A DNA stretch of 64,000 bases from Corylus avellana (Eukaryota; Streptophyta; Magnoliopsida; Fagales; Betulaceae). Position 1 is the stretch's first letter, and every line of letters starts with the position of its first letter. The notes beneath the pieces were generated by a model that was not told the origin of the DNA, ran no database searches, and worked only from the letters and a program-made list of their open reading frames with translations. The stretch covers positions 35,891,634 through 35,955,633 of the forward strand of contig NC_081545.1 in the NCBI RefSeq assembly GCF_901000735.1, in the 5' to 3' direction. The position numbers and the translations under genes are program-made. Positions 22,813 to 35,365 of the stretch are shown in pieces.

Positions 22813-24195
22813 GCAAAATTGCTCCGCCTTGTCTCTGTAATTATATGTTCTTTCAACTGAAATGTTTGTTGGATTCTGTAAATATCATTCATGGGTGAAC
22901 ATTTGGGATGTCTTCTGTGCATCCCAACTCCCAAGCATTGGTTTAAGATAACTCGCTCTCTCTCTCTCTCTCTCTCCCCCCACAATCAACAAGAGAAATG
23001 GTTCCGAGTCAACGGATCAGTAACGAGTCTAACGATGGCTACCGAGTCATTCTCGGCCCAAAATGTCTTGGGCTTCCATGTCCATTTTTAGTTAATTCTG
23101 CTCTTTTGGAGGCCCATCCAAATCATAACTTTTGTCCATCAATTGTTTTTGGAACACGAAACTAGAGAAAGTATAAATGGATTGCAATCTGTCTTCAAAT
23201 GTTGGGTACAACAGGTCTGTTTAATTATAAATCGACCAAAAGTTAATTATAAACCGATCTATTTAATTAAATATGTGTGTTTAATCGTAACTTACTAATT
23301 TTAAATTGGGTTCGTGCCAAGTTTACAGGTCGTGTGGTTGGATTCGTGTCGAAGAAAGAGTTTTAAGATTATATATGTTAGATCTGCTTGCCTACAATGA
23401 AAAAATCATTGAAGATTCTTTTGCACATAAACGGTGGAGATTGTTCACAGTAATAAATAAAAAAATAAATAAAATTCTTTTTAAATCTTGCAATCTCTAC
23501 CGTTTACTTTTCTTAAGAAATTTTTAATCATTTTTGCGGAGGAGGCAAGCCAGACTTGAATAGAATGATTTCTTATGTTTTTTCCAAATGGGTTTGTAAA
23601 GCAAACCAAAACAAGAAGTTTGGAGGCGGAATAGAAAAGCATTGAAGGTTGTATAAACTTGCATATATGCTGCTTTTGTAAAGCTTGTGTGAGAATTCTT
23701 GTAATTCTTTGCCACACAATCATCATTAAGCACGATAATGTACTCTAACCACCTTTTTTTTAAAAAAAAAAATTGATTCATCAATCAATTGTTTGACTTT
23801 CTAATTCAGATAGCTTTGTCGCCAAGGGTTCTAATTGGAGCCCCACAAAGCTACACGCGGTTTGTTGGGTCCCATCTAATAATATTTTTTCATATGCTGT
23901 AACGTGGGAGTTTATAGATTCTTCAATTATCCTTATCTTCATATTCTTTTTTTTATATAAAATATATATAGGTCGGTTCCAAATGGTTTGATACAAATTA
24001 TAAGCATAATGATTGTGGGAATATTTCATAATGGAAAAGAAATTGTAAAATGGAGAGAAATTATTTTGTGATCTATATTAGATTTTATAGGATATAATAG
24101 TAAAAATTTAAATGATGTGACAACGTAGACAATATATACACCGTTAGATGCTGTAAAATATAATCTGAATCATAAAAGAGTTTAACTTTGATCAT
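22813..24195. other. YSL6 3' region and intergenic DNA
   Basis: It contains the YSL6 3' region, a repeat fragment at about 23215-23350 of the same word family as 540-770 (AAACCGATC, GGTCGTGTGG), and a foldback at 23427-23506. No gene is seen. Confidence 0.5.
23427..23506. repeat. Foldback (MITE-like) inverted repeat
   Basis: ATAAACGGTGGAGATTGT at 23427-23444 pairs with TTGCAATCTCTACCGTTTA at 23488-23506 around an AT-rich loop. The same core (AAACGGT..AGATTGC) forms the arms of the foldback at 35287-35365, so both are probably one small MITE family. Confidence 0.55.
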
Positions 24196-24846
24196 GAGCC
24201 TCCTTAAAACAACACTTTTACAGCACCCAATCCTTAACGGACACTTAAGCAAAAACTCAAAAAAATGCACCAAAATAAACGGAGTCCTAATACACTGGAT
24301 TGCTTTGAGGAAGACCAAAAAAAATGGAAGAACGGTGAAGGGGTCTAGCCTTCGTGAACCTGGCCAAACCGTGGGTCTAGTAGAAACCCACCCACACCGT
24401 GTGTCACCTCTCTCCAGCGTCGGTTTCCGGCCTTTAGAGTGATAAAATCTCTAAAGGGTTAACCTTCCACCTCTAACTTTTAGATTTTAATCCAAAAACA
24501 AGTTTTGAGGCATTATAAAAGAGTTTTGAGCATTAGAAACGGATTTTGAGACGTTAAAAACGGGTTTTTGGGCATTAGAATAGAGTTTTGAGGCGAAATT
24601 CGGCGGGTTACGACGGGTTTTGAGGCGGGTCACGGCCGACCAGACCCAGGCTAGTAGGTCTTGCTCGACCCATGCCGGCTGTGGGTCTGCTGGATCTAAG
24701 GGTCTTTTTGGTATTTTTATCGCTTTGATTTGCTGTATTTGTTCTCATTTTGGTTTTTTGCAATTTTCTTGAAATGATGATGTGGCACATGCTGGTTGGG
24801 TGCAGTAAAAGTGGTAGTTAGTAGATGGACTGGACCATAGGGGCTC
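24196..24846. mobile_element. Putative inverted-repeat DNA element
   Basis: The segment starts GAGCCTCC and ends GGGGCTC. Inside, ACTTTTACAGCACCCAA (24214-24230) pairs with TTGGGTGCAGTAAAAGT (24796-24812), one mismatch. The centre has a more GC-rich stretch with CCGACCAGACCCAGG and no coding frame. I could not find a convincing target duplication, so the superfamily is open. Confidence 0.45.
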
Positions 24847-26070
24847 TCATCATAAAATTATTCATCTTCATTTGAAAAAGAATAATAAAAGTGAATATCT
24901 AAAATAGATAGTGGGATATATCTACTTTGAAAAAGTTAATAGCTAAAATAAAATAAAAATATAATTTTTTTAGTAAAAATAGAAAAAAGAAAATAAAATT
25001 GATCGAGCCAGATTAGGTGTGGAGTGCTTTAAGAACTATTTTACATGTGAAATTTCTTCATCTTTAAGAATTATGAGCAACCATATGGAACTTTGTCATG
25101 ATAAAGAAAGATCAAGGAGTTTTTTCAATTGGGTGGAAAGGGGCTGAGTGGACTAGATCATGAGGGTTCACATATTGCTACATAAAGACAAGCTAGGGAG
25201 GAGGTGGATCATTTATGTTTTTCTCATTCTCTTTATTTTTTTATTTTTATTTTTTATTTTGCCAAGATTATGTTTTTCTCCTTCAGTTCTTTCTATTTCA
25301 AACTATCACAAATTTTGATTCTCAATGTGAAAGGGAAATCGAATTCTCTCAAGCTGACACTAATCAAGGCACATCACATGGCAGGGATTGTGACTTCTGG
25401 GATTATAAGCCTGGCCACTCACCTCTTCAGAATCTTTTTATCCAACTTTTGACCGATTGATGAGTCTAAACCACCCATTTAGTACTGGATTATCCGACTA
25501 CGCCTTTATCATAAGCCTTTTATAAATTTATGTAACAATCCACAAATATTACGTGGCACATGGTTTAACAAATTAATCAATAAAATTTGTCAGATAAATT
25601 TAATTATTTAGTAGTTGATGTATTGGGACGTGTTTCCCAAATTTTTGTAAAAAATACCTTTATGACCCTTTAAAAATTAATTTTTTACCCCCTAAATTGG
25701 GTTATGAAAATAGATAACCAAATCCTTAACAAAAGCTATAAAAGAACCCAAAAATTGAAACAGAAGAAAATAAATTAAGAAGAGCAAAAGAAAAGGATGG
25801 CTCATAGGGGGGATGTGACATACGGATAATGGTCAGGTCCATCTTATCGAAAGAGCCCTTCCGTTAGAGATTCTAGCTTTATTGGAGCTCAGCTTTAGTT
25901 GTTGTGGCTTCTATTTGACGTGGTGGAGGAGGTACCCATTTTCCCAAATTTTCACACTTCTCATCACATTCAAAACTGTCATACCAATGTTGAGAGACAA
26001 GGACATCACTTGGATCTACAAAACTTGCACTACGCCATAGTTTCAAGCAACAGGATGATGGGGAAATACC
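24847..26070. other. Intergenic DNA
   Basis: No gene recognised. Open frames near 25204-25460 and 25879-26124 are short and show no domain. The stretch leads into the 88-bp minisatellite. Confidence 0.45.
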
Positions 26071-26403
26071 GAGTATCCACCTGATCGATTTTGAGCTGAG
26101 AATGCAGACTTTGACCGAATACATTACAAAATTTTGATAGTTTACTAGCTTTGATATCGAGTATTCACTTGATTAGCCCTGAGCTGAGAATATAGACCTA
26201 GGCTGAGTACCTTACAAAATTTTGATAATTAATTGGCTCTGATATTGAGTATTCACTTGATCGGCCTTATGCTGAGAATACAGATCTAATTCGAATACAT
26301 TACAAAATTTTGATAATTGATCAGCTCTAATACCGAGTATCCACCTGATCGGCCCTAAGCCGAGAATGCAGACCTAGGCCGAGTACATTACAAAATTTTG
26401 ATA
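26071..26403. repeat. 88-bp minisatellite, about 3.8 copies
   Basis: GAGTATYCACYTGAT starts each unit at 26071, 26159, 26247 and 26335, exactly 88 bp apart. Units also share GAGAATRCAGA and TTACAAAATTTTGATA. Divergence between units is moderate, so the array is not new. It ends at an A-run (about 26407-26423). Confidence 0.9.
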
Positions 26404-29400
26404 GTCAAAAAAAAAAAAAAAAATTGATATAATCTTTAGTTTAAGAGATGCAATCTTTTATTTATTTATTTTTCTCCTTTTTTCTTATGTGTTGTTGCGA
26501 TTTGCCCTAATCATTTAAAATGAACTACTTAAATCATTTTCCACCCGTGATTAATGCATTAGGGCTTATCACTATTACAGAATTTGGCAGTGTTAGGCTA
26601 ATTTACAATCATAAAGTCTAATCCATTTTGTCAATCGAGAAAAAAATGGAGATCTCTTCCGAAAAGGTGGTGTGTATTGGGGGGTTGGGGTTTTACTTTC
26701 TGCCGGATTTGATATTTTGACTAGTAAACTTTGATTCTTCTTAATGTATTTTTCACTCCATTTGTCATTTTTATTTTATATTTACTAATATAACATGTTT
26801 TAAGTAATTAATATAAGAATTTATTTAAAATGAAATATAATTATTTTTATTTTAAATGAAATTGAGTTTATAGTCTAAATTTAAAGTTGATACATATCAA
26901 CCAATATATATATAAAGATTTTCGGATATGTGAGATCCTGATGCTTTTTTCATGCTAAGGTGACTTTTATTAATGGGTTCTGGCTAAAATTCTATTTAAA
27001 AGAACCCAATAAATATTTAAGGGGATTAAGAGCATTAGCATCATATTATTCTTTAAACCGTTTTATAATTATTATTTTATCAAATTGGAGCTAACCACTC
27101 TATAAAATGCCTCTACATCTACTTCTTTGCCATTTTTCATTTTGGACAAAATCCTACAGACTACAGTAGTTTATATATATGTATATGAAAAACTACTATA
27201 ACATTTCTCAGCGAAACAAAAACTACTCTAACCCTAAACTTTAAACCCTAAACATTCTTCAGTGGAGTTTAATGGAGATTTTGATGAAAATAAATATTTT
27301 AAGGAATGAGAAAAGTGGGATGTAGTAGAATGTTTGAGAACGAATATTATAACGTAGTAGAGACAAAAAATAAAAATAGAAAGCCTAGTATTTTTTTTTT
27401 TTTCAAAAGTAAGTAGCTACAAGCCTACAATAGAAAAAAGTGAGATTTTCTTCAAAATTTGAAGAGAGCAAGCCCTTTAGAAGTTTTTGGCCATAAGGTT
27501 GGGAAATTTATCGAAATTCTTGCCATGGCTCATAAGATTGAAGGGAATTTAACCCCCAGAACTCGTTTGGCTCTTGGCACTCAAATGGGCTAAACAAATA
27601 CAAATTTGAAAAAATTCGAAAGAAAAAAAATACAAATTTGCAAAGATGGGGAATTGGGAGCTTACATGATTAAGATAAACATAAATGAAAGCTTATCTTG
27701 TGTGGAAATAATTCATAGAAACCCCAAAAGAAAAGCAAAGATCTTTAATTAGGCTAAACAAATAGAAATATGAAAAGGATAGGGAGTTGGGGGCTTAAAT
27801 GATTAAGACAAACACAAATCAAAGCTTATCTTCTATGGAAATAAGTCATAGAAACCCCATATGAAAAGCAAAGATCTTTTTTCCCAATCAATATTTGAAT
27901 TCATGTGATATTGGGTAAGATATTTCAACAGCTTGCTTTCAAAGAGGGGCCTCCCTTGTCTCCATGGTGGGAAGCACATGTGACAAGCAAAACAATCACC
28001 AACACACACATAGCCACACCCGCCATTATTATTATCACCCAACAAAGGAATTGGTCTTCTACATCAAGCACAAAGCTAAAATCATATAAAAGAGAAAGGA
28101 GGAGGAAAAAAGAAAGGCATGCTCTTATTTCTTCTGTGGTTTATAGAGAAACTACAAAGTTACTAAGTAATCAAGTTGAGAGTGTGATAGAAGAAAAGGT
28201 GAAAACAAGTGAAAGAAACATATATTAAGGATCCCCACAATGGTGACCAAGAATTGCATGGAGAATTCATGCAATTGAAGTCAATTGACTACATTGCTTG
28301 TTATCCTTGCTAGATGGATGTCATTCCATCATGAAAGCATACAACTTAGGTGTCCTTGTCAGGCACTGATTTTCCCCAAAGTAAATCAATTAATTTTTAC
28401 CCTTTTATTTATATGTAATTGAACTTCTCCAATAGTGAAAAGGGCAGGCTAATCATACCAACCTGCAAACTTTTGAATTTTGAAATTAAAGCTACTTTGG
28501 ACCGATTATATGTAGCTCATCGATTCTTATAAATTGGCCTCTAGATTGGAGTAAGTTGTCAAGGTCGGCTACTCCATAAAACTTGTCTGGAGGGTGTTTT
28601 TATTTTTATTATTTTTATTTTTTTTAAATGTTTTGATGTAACATTAGGGTGAATTTTTTTTGAATATTTTGTATTTTAAGTTGTTTATTAATGTTTTTAT
28701 GTAGAAAAGAAAAAACAAAATAGAGAAGAAAAAAGCTTCAACAAACAAAGTCAATAGCACGGTTTGTTAATTTTTTTAGCGGGTGTTTTTTACTTGAAAA
28801 AATGTTTTGATGTGATATAAAGGTGAAAATAGTTTCGATCATTTTGAGTTATTTATTAATATTTTTGTTTTAAAAAGAGAAAAGAAAAGAAAAAAAAAAG
28901 TGTTATCAAACAACGCCAATATTTTTTTTTCTCCCTAACACACGCTGATCTTTACTCAATCATGCTCGATTTTTTTTTGTTAATTATGAGTTCAATGGGA
29001 TCATGTGATAACATCAAGAAAGAAATTAATTAGATCCACAAAAAAATAAAGTGACGATGGTGATGTACATTTCAAAGAGCATGTAATGAAACATTTATCT
29101 CCCAAACAATATCTTAGATTTAAGGTGCTTATGAGATATTGTAATATCATGGAATAGTTTAAGGGGCTTAAGAGATGCTGAACTAGCATGGAATATAGGA
29201 ATAAAATGGACAACCAAGTGAACAACCGTGCCCACCTAAAAAAGAATGTAAAGAAACCCATAAAATAAAATAAAATAAAATAAGTGGAAGGGGTATAAAA
29301 ATGATGACCATAAAATATGACAACTATTTCAAAATGATTTTTCTATGAAGACAGTTTTTTCTCCAATCTTAGTTTTTAATATAATTTTCTCAAACTATGT

Positions 29401-30500
29401 TATTGCTATTAAAAAAAGTATACATATGTGCTTCTCATATGTTAAAAAACACGTGGTAATTTTATAGACTGAGTTGAAAGAATTTTCTTCTTCAATTCGA
29501 TTTAGACAAAAACTCTGTCATTTCTTTAATAGAGTCAAATTAAGAATGGAAAGCTGCTTAAAAACGCATCACGTCACCGGTGTAAAATTTGTGTGATAAA
29601 TGAGACTGAAGAATAGCATTATTCATTAAAAAAATGACCCGACTTACGGACAATGGCTAGAAAACAAGAGGCTTATAGAATTTGGAGGTATTATGAATCG
29701 ATTGAAACATGGATAATCCTGTCATTTTCTGAATACATTCCCACATGATTTGTCGATTAAATTGATGAGTGGCCTATATTCGAGCACTACCTTATAAGTT
29801 TTATGTTTGTTCTTGTAGTGGAATTATGATGGCCAGAAGATTACCAATTTAACGCCCTCATCAATTGAGTGATGTAAATCACACACACATAGGTGCCTAC
29901 CTCAGCAATAATTATTCACCTCTTGTTAGGGTTAGGCACTTACATGTATATATATTATCATTTGATCCTTGGAACATTTTAAGGCATTGAAAATGGGTTT
30001 TCCTCTTTAAGATAATGGGTATCTTTTTCATAGGAGAAATTTGAGGGACTTTTTGTCACTTTCTTGAGCTGTAATTGGTACCATTAAACTAAGGAGTTAC
30101 TTTACTTTGATAACTGTATTTTAATCTCTATCTCTCTCTACATGATTAACACATAAGTTTCTTTATTCAAAAACATATATGCTTTAGGTTAAAGTTATCC
30201 TCCAATCTAATTTATTAAATTGAAATATGTAGTTAGCTAAATTATGTGATAATTAAGGACAGATGTCAATTTAATAGACTAAATTGGAAGAAAAAAGTAT
30301 CCTATACTTAATTCAATTTCAAACTTTACAAAGACCTTCAAAACTTTTTTTTTTTTTAAAAAAAAAAAAAATGTGAAAAAAAGTTTGATACAACACTTTT
30401 ATATTTCATATCTTTTGCGCTCACAACCTATCTAATCTTAAACCTCATTCTTAATGATAGATGAAATATTATGGATTTGAATTCATCTTCAATACATAAA
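26404..30500. other. Long AT-rich intergenic region
   Basis: No gene recognised. About 27020-27370 contains GAGCATTAGCATC-type sequence often seen at plant MITE ends. 27590-27880 holds an imperfect duplication (TAAACAAATA at 27591 and TAAACA at 27755, each followed by shared GCTTATCTT and AAGCAAAGATCTTT words). An (AAAAT)n run lies at about 29260-29281. The open frame 27905-28228 (107 residues, Lys/Arg-rich end) shows no known domain. Confidence 0.45.
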
Positions 30501-30880
30501 TCATTAGGAAGATGAGAATAACCCTAACTATATGAGGCATGATTCGTTAAAGTTAATGCCAAATACCACATCCGATCAAAGCACTATTCAACAATAGGAA
30601 GACACTTGGCATGACCTATAAAGAGGAAATATAGCCTATGACGTAAAAGCTACTATAAGAGGTATTAGATGATTCCATTCATTGATCATCGTACACAATA
30701 ATCTTCGAAGTTTTACCATATTTCTTTTTAGATAGATTATTGACTTAAACATCGAAATATTCTTACATCGCCAGGTGTGACGAGGTCATTGGTGTCTATT
30801 GCTTCCCATTGCAGGTTTCATTGACTTAAGGTACGGTGTCCCATGATCAATTGATTCTTGAAAGTAATTAATTTATAGGA
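30500..30880. repeat. LTR-like remnant
   Basis: The words CATTCATTGATCATC, ATTGACTTAAACATCGAAATATTCTT and GCAGGTTTCATTGACTTAAGGTACGG-like text resemble the R/U5 part of plant Gypsy-type LTRs, which often carry a TTGACTTAAGCATCGGAGT motif. No second LTR, primer binding site or target duplication was found. Confidence 0.35.
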
Positions 30881-31644
30881 CAAAAGTTATTTTCTAGTTT
30901 GTGTAGCTGAAGGTAGCAAAAAAGCATGGGCTAATCATACGATCCTATACAATAGATACAAAAACACTTAACATTGAAAGTGGGATTCAGTAGATGGCCC
31001 ATAAACTGTCCTAAAATCTAGTATTCAGGCATCGGGGGCCCCATATCTTGTGATTGCTGATCCCATTATTACTTTTCTTTCTTTAATTTTGTGTTTGTGT
31101 TTTTTAATATATCTGAAGGATGGGGCAAGAGTGGGATAGAAGCAACTCTCACTACCCACTCATGGGTTGCCATGTGTCGACAGGTCAATAGTCTACGTGG
31201 ACACTTGAGTCCCTTGCAAGAGATGGCATCATACATTGTTGTTGCAATAATAGCATGCAAGAGAGAGAGAGAGTCCATGGAATGTGGGAATGGGTATACA
31301 TGAGTGTTTCTGAGGAGGTGAAATTGGCAGTTAAAGTTGCTTTCATCTCAAACTAGTCAAAACCCACGACAGTGAAAAAGGAAATGTGGTGAGAGAGAGA
31401 GAGAGAGAGAGAGAGTAAAACAACTAATGAACTAAACGCAAGCGTTAAATATTGACAATTGGGAGGACATTGGGATTTTAATATTTTATGGGTTTTGTCT
31501 TCTCATTCCTTGCCAAAAACAGTGAAAACTCATGAAAGTGTAGGACTTTTCAGGTCACCTTCTTCAATCAAAGAGGACCCCTTTTTCTTTTTTATTTTTA
31601 TTTTTTGCTTTTTATTTTTTTTCTTTTCTTATTTTGCCCTGTTC
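30881..31644 (+). promoter_or_regulatory. TCP20 upstream and 5' leader region
   Basis: The region carries a (GA)n run at 31391-31415 and a long pyrimidine stretch (about 31580-31635) immediately before the start codon, typical of plant 5' leaders. The transcription start cannot be fixed from sequence alone. The frame upstream of the ATG is open but has no earlier ATG. Confidence 0.4.
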
Positions 31645-32544
31645 ATGGATCCCAAGGGCTCAACAACAAAGCAGCCCCAAGAAGTACCCAACTTCTTGAG
31701 CCTCCCACAGCCACATCAACAACAACAACCGAACATGGGTGAGAACAAGCCTGCTGAAATCAAAGATTTTCAGATTGTGATTGCTGACAAAGAAGATGGA
31801 AAGAAGCAGTTGGCCCCCAAGAGAAGCTCAAACAAGGACAGACACACCAAAGTTGAAGGCAGGGGAAGGAGGATAAGGATGCCTGCCCTCTGTGCAGCAA
31901 GGATTTTCCAATTGACCAGAGAATTGGGCCACAAATCTGATGGGGAAACCATACAGTGGCTTTTACAGCAGGCTGAGCCGTCGATAATAGCCGCCACCGG
32001 CACGGGGACCATACCGGCTTCAGCTTTAGCCGCGGCAGGGGGCTCTGTTTCACAGCAGGGGGCCTCTCTTTCAGCTGGATTGCACCAAAAGATTGATGAT
32101 TTAGGGGGGTCCAGTATTGGGTCAGGGAGTAGGACCAGCTGGGCAATGGTAGGTGGGAACTTAGGCAGACCCACCCATGTGGCCACAGGGCTATGGCCCC
32201 CGGTCAGTGGGTTTGGGTTCCAGTCATCATCTGGTCCATCAACAACAAATTTGGGCAGTGAGAGTTCAAATTACCTGCAAAAAATTGGCTTTCCCGGGTT
32301 TGACTTGCCAGCTTCCAATATGGGTCCTATGAGTTTCACCTCTATATTGGGTGGGAGTAACCAGCAGTTGCCTGGATTGGAGCTTGGCTTGTCTCAGGAT
32401 GGTCATATTGGGGTTTTGAACCCACAAGCCTTGAGCCAGATTTATCAGCAGATGGGTCAGGCTAGAGTGCACCAGCAACAGCAACAGCACCAGCACCAGC
32501 ACCAACCGCCTGCTAAGGATGATTCTCAAGGGTCAGGACAGTAG
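31645..32544 (+). CDS. TCP20: Transcription factor TCP20 (class I TCP)
   Basis: DNA-binding regulator of growth, cell division and nitrate responses. Class I TCPs bind GCCCA/site II motifs. One uninterrupted exon gives 299 residues. The start MDPKGSTTK and VPNFLSLP match the TCP20/PCF type. The TCP basic helix-loop-helix domain is at about 63-117 ([20 protein letters not shown], then [20 protein letters not shown]) and is intact, including Cys83, the residue linked to redox sensitivity in class I members. GTIPASAL follows it, as in class I proteins. The C-terminal half keeps [27 protein letters not shown] and the terminal KDDSQGSG, with a Gln/His-rich stretch before it. TCP20 is preferred over other class I members because of both termini. 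Confidence 0.92.
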   Translation: MDPKGSTTKQPQEVPNFLSLPQPHQQQQPNMGENKPAEIKDFQIVIADKEDGKKQLAPKRSSNKDRHTKVEGRGRRIRMPALCAARIFQLTRELGHKSDGETIQWLLQQAEPSIIAATGTGTIPASALAAAGGSVSQQGASLSAGLHQKIDDLGGSSIGSGSRTSWAMVGGNLGRPTHVATGLWPPVSGFGFQSSSGPSTTNLGSESSNYLQKIGFPGFDLPASNMGPMSFTSILGGSNQQLPGLELGLSQDGHIGVLNPQALSQIYQQMGQARVHQQQQQHQHQHQPPAKDDSQGSGQ

Positions 32545-35286
32545 GTTTGGGCATTGGGGACAATTAAAGTCTACAAATTTGGAGAGGACTATGAAAGAAG
32601 TAGCATTGTTCAGAGGCTGAGTTCTTTGGTAATGGTTTTTATATTGTATAATTTGGAAAAAGACAAAAAGAGTGAGAAAAGAGATACTGAGAGAATTCAA
32701 ATAGGGACTGGATTTGGTTTGCCCCTTCTTTTTGTCCTCTGCACCACCCCAAGTCTCCAAAAACAGGTGCTTCTGGGTTTTAATGGTTTGTTTGATGAAT
32801 ATTTTCTGTATATACCATAGAGGTGTTAATTGTTGTAAGTGTTGATTTTGGTGTAAAATTTGCAGGTGGAATTGTGCACAACCAAATTGCTTGGGTTTGG
32901 GATTAACTTCTTGTTTAATTCGGAGGTGTGTCGTTTATAGTGTAAGGCATCTTTGATTATTTTCTTCTTCTTTAGGTCTGGATGGAGTGGTGATCAGTTT
33001 GTTTGTTACATTAGAAGTTTTATAGTCATACTTGTCCAATTTCTTCTTAGATCTAGTAAGGGATTTTAATTATCTAATAGATTCTTATGGTTTGCACAGA
33101 AAGGGCCAATTACATTCATTTTACTTGCTACCTTGTGTTGTGTGTTATTGTTTCCTATTCAGAAATATACAGCTTTGGACCAATCTCACTTTCTTTATAA
33201 AGATATTTTGGTTGCTTCTTTTCTCTGGAAAATTTCCTCTCGAGATCCTTTTTCATCTCTTCTTTATTCAAAATTTCATGTTTTGGAATATGTCAAGGAT
33301 TGATATTAAATATTGCTGTATCCTTTTCTTCTCTCTTTGTTGTTCCCTACACTCTAAATTCTAGTTTTGATTTAGGTATGTCTTGAGGCAAGATAGTTCT
33401 TTTAATTACTTCAGTTAAGTCTTAAGATAAAAACCGTTAACATTGAATGATGGTGTCCTCTTACGTCATTGCAACTGAGATGTTCTCCATTACTTTAATA
33501 CTATAATCAACCTCAAATTTTGTTGATGGGCCTTGATCTTGACTCTTGCCTTATTAGTGTTTGTGATAGCCAATGTTGCCGCAGTTTTGCCTCATTAAGT
33601 GTCCAAGCACCTTTTGGTCCTCGGAGATGAACTGCTAGATACCCTAATACTCTCTTGCAATACCTGATATTGCAAGCGCATCTCATCAAATACAAATGTT
33701 TGTTAATATCATACCCCTATTCTCCATTCATGTTGCCTTGGCACATGTCACAAGATCCAATGCTCAAGTTTATATTGGAGTTTAGCATTTTGAATTCTAA
33801 AAGTCCAAGGTTGATGAATAAGCTCATATTAGATTATATTTAAAGGCGTATAATGGGCACTTAGTAGAAAGATCATTTATCTTGTATCTGACACCCACAC
33901 TTGTAGGATCAAGTGGAAGCAATTTCTTTGTAGTAACTTGGACTATCTTCATCATGTTATATGGAGTCTCTGGCAAGTGTTTTTTTAAGTATCATTAGAA
34001 GGAATGATCAAATTGTTTCTAGTTTAGATATTTCTTCTAAGTTTAGAATTTTGAATTGAAATCTGTTTGATTTTCTTAAATTTCATCACTTTATGTGTGC
34101 TTCATCATTATGCCTTTCTCTTTTTCTTATTTCTAATAAGAAAAGCTCTCCTCCTTCATTATATTTGTCTCCCCTTCTGGTATCACAATGTCCTATCAAC
34201 AAGGTAAATGTCGATATAAGCACTTCCCTAGGTTAAATATATTCTCCGTCTTATTGAGATTCTCCGCTCTTTATAGCTGATAAATATCTTTTTCTCTTCA
34301 GCTGTGCTCTTTGCCACCTTAGGTTCTTAGTTTTTCTAACCGGTCTGAAGATTCATTGACATATATGAAAACAGTTTTAATGTATAAATCATCTTTTTCT
34401 AGAAATCATTAATACTATCTGGGTGGAAATCATTCTCACTAGAAAATTTCTGCAAGTTTTGCTTCAAAGAGATTGGACAAGGGGGAAATTTGTAACAACA
34501 ATTGAGAATTTGGAGAAAATTATTGTAGGAAAGCAGCCAAAAAAGAAAAAAGAAAAAAAGAAAGCCACATTGCCAGATTATAGTTAGAGAGAAAAAGAGA
34601 GAGAATTGGCAGGTGTTTTCTGAACAAAATGTTTTCACAAAAGTGTTATTATGAAGTTCACGTGTGAAGTAAAACAGGTAATTTGATGTTGTAGAGTTGA
34701 CATGCAAGCTTCAATTCTACTCTTTGTTGATTCTGTCCTCTCAGCCAATGCTGTAGTCAGCAATGATGTCTCTGTTCTCATAGTTTTTCTCAGTGGAGTC
34801 TCTTTCTGCTTCTTTTTCTCCTCCATTCAGCGACCTTTGCTATAATTGTGTTAGCACCTATAGTTGAATATTATGATACGGACATCTGCTTTACCAAGAG
34901 AGATTACCCTTGGTGTCACTCTCACTTTGACTTTATAGCTCCACTACTATTATCAAAGGGTCCAAAACCCTCTGCTTAATGAAAGGTGCAAATGTACTTC
35001 TGTCCAATTCGAACCCACATAAATTCCATGAGAAAAAGCAGATATTTTTCCCTAAACATTTACATATTCAAAAAACCTTTCATGCTTTACAGCCTTTCTT
35101 CTTTTTCATATTCCATAACATTCCCAACCCAACACCCAAACAATGATTTAGGACAAAATTTCAGTTTCATATCTGATTGCTTGGAAAACAAACTTACATG
35201 TGGAGGATGTCCACATGGCAGTAGATAGTTAATCAAGAGTTTTGGCTTACCTCCGGTGAAAAAATCACTAGAAATCCTCCGGTAAG
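32545..35286. other. TCP20 3' region and intergenic DNA
   Basis: 32545 to about 33000 is probably the TCP20 3' UTR. The remainder has T-rich open frames such as 33032-33364 without domain content. No gene recognised. Confidence 0.45.
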
Positions 35287-35365
35287 AAAATAGACGATCA
35301 AGATTGCCTCCAGTGAAAAATAACCCTAGTTCTCTCTCAATCTTGCAATCTTGACCGTTTATTTT
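35287..35365. repeat. Foldback (MITE-like) inverted repeat
   Basis: AAAATAGACGATCAAGATTGC (from 35287) pairs with GCAATCTTGACCGTTTATTTT (35345-35365), with about three mismatches over 20 bp. The loop contains TAACCCTAG. It shares its arm core with the foldback at 23427-23506. Confidence 0.6.

Noticed and set aside
26071..26403. CRISPR-like regular spacing
   Set aside because: The 88-bp period is a continuous tandem repeat without unique spacers, and this is a plant nuclear genome.
27833..28228. Possible small-peptide genes on both strands
   Set aside because: No signal peptide with a recognised peptide motif and no conserved domain; the frames overlap each other.
31459..31644. In-frame extension of TCP20 by 62 residues
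   Set aside because: It starts at TTG and is rich in Phe from a pyrimidine-rich leader. The first ATG is 31645, which matches the family start MDPK.
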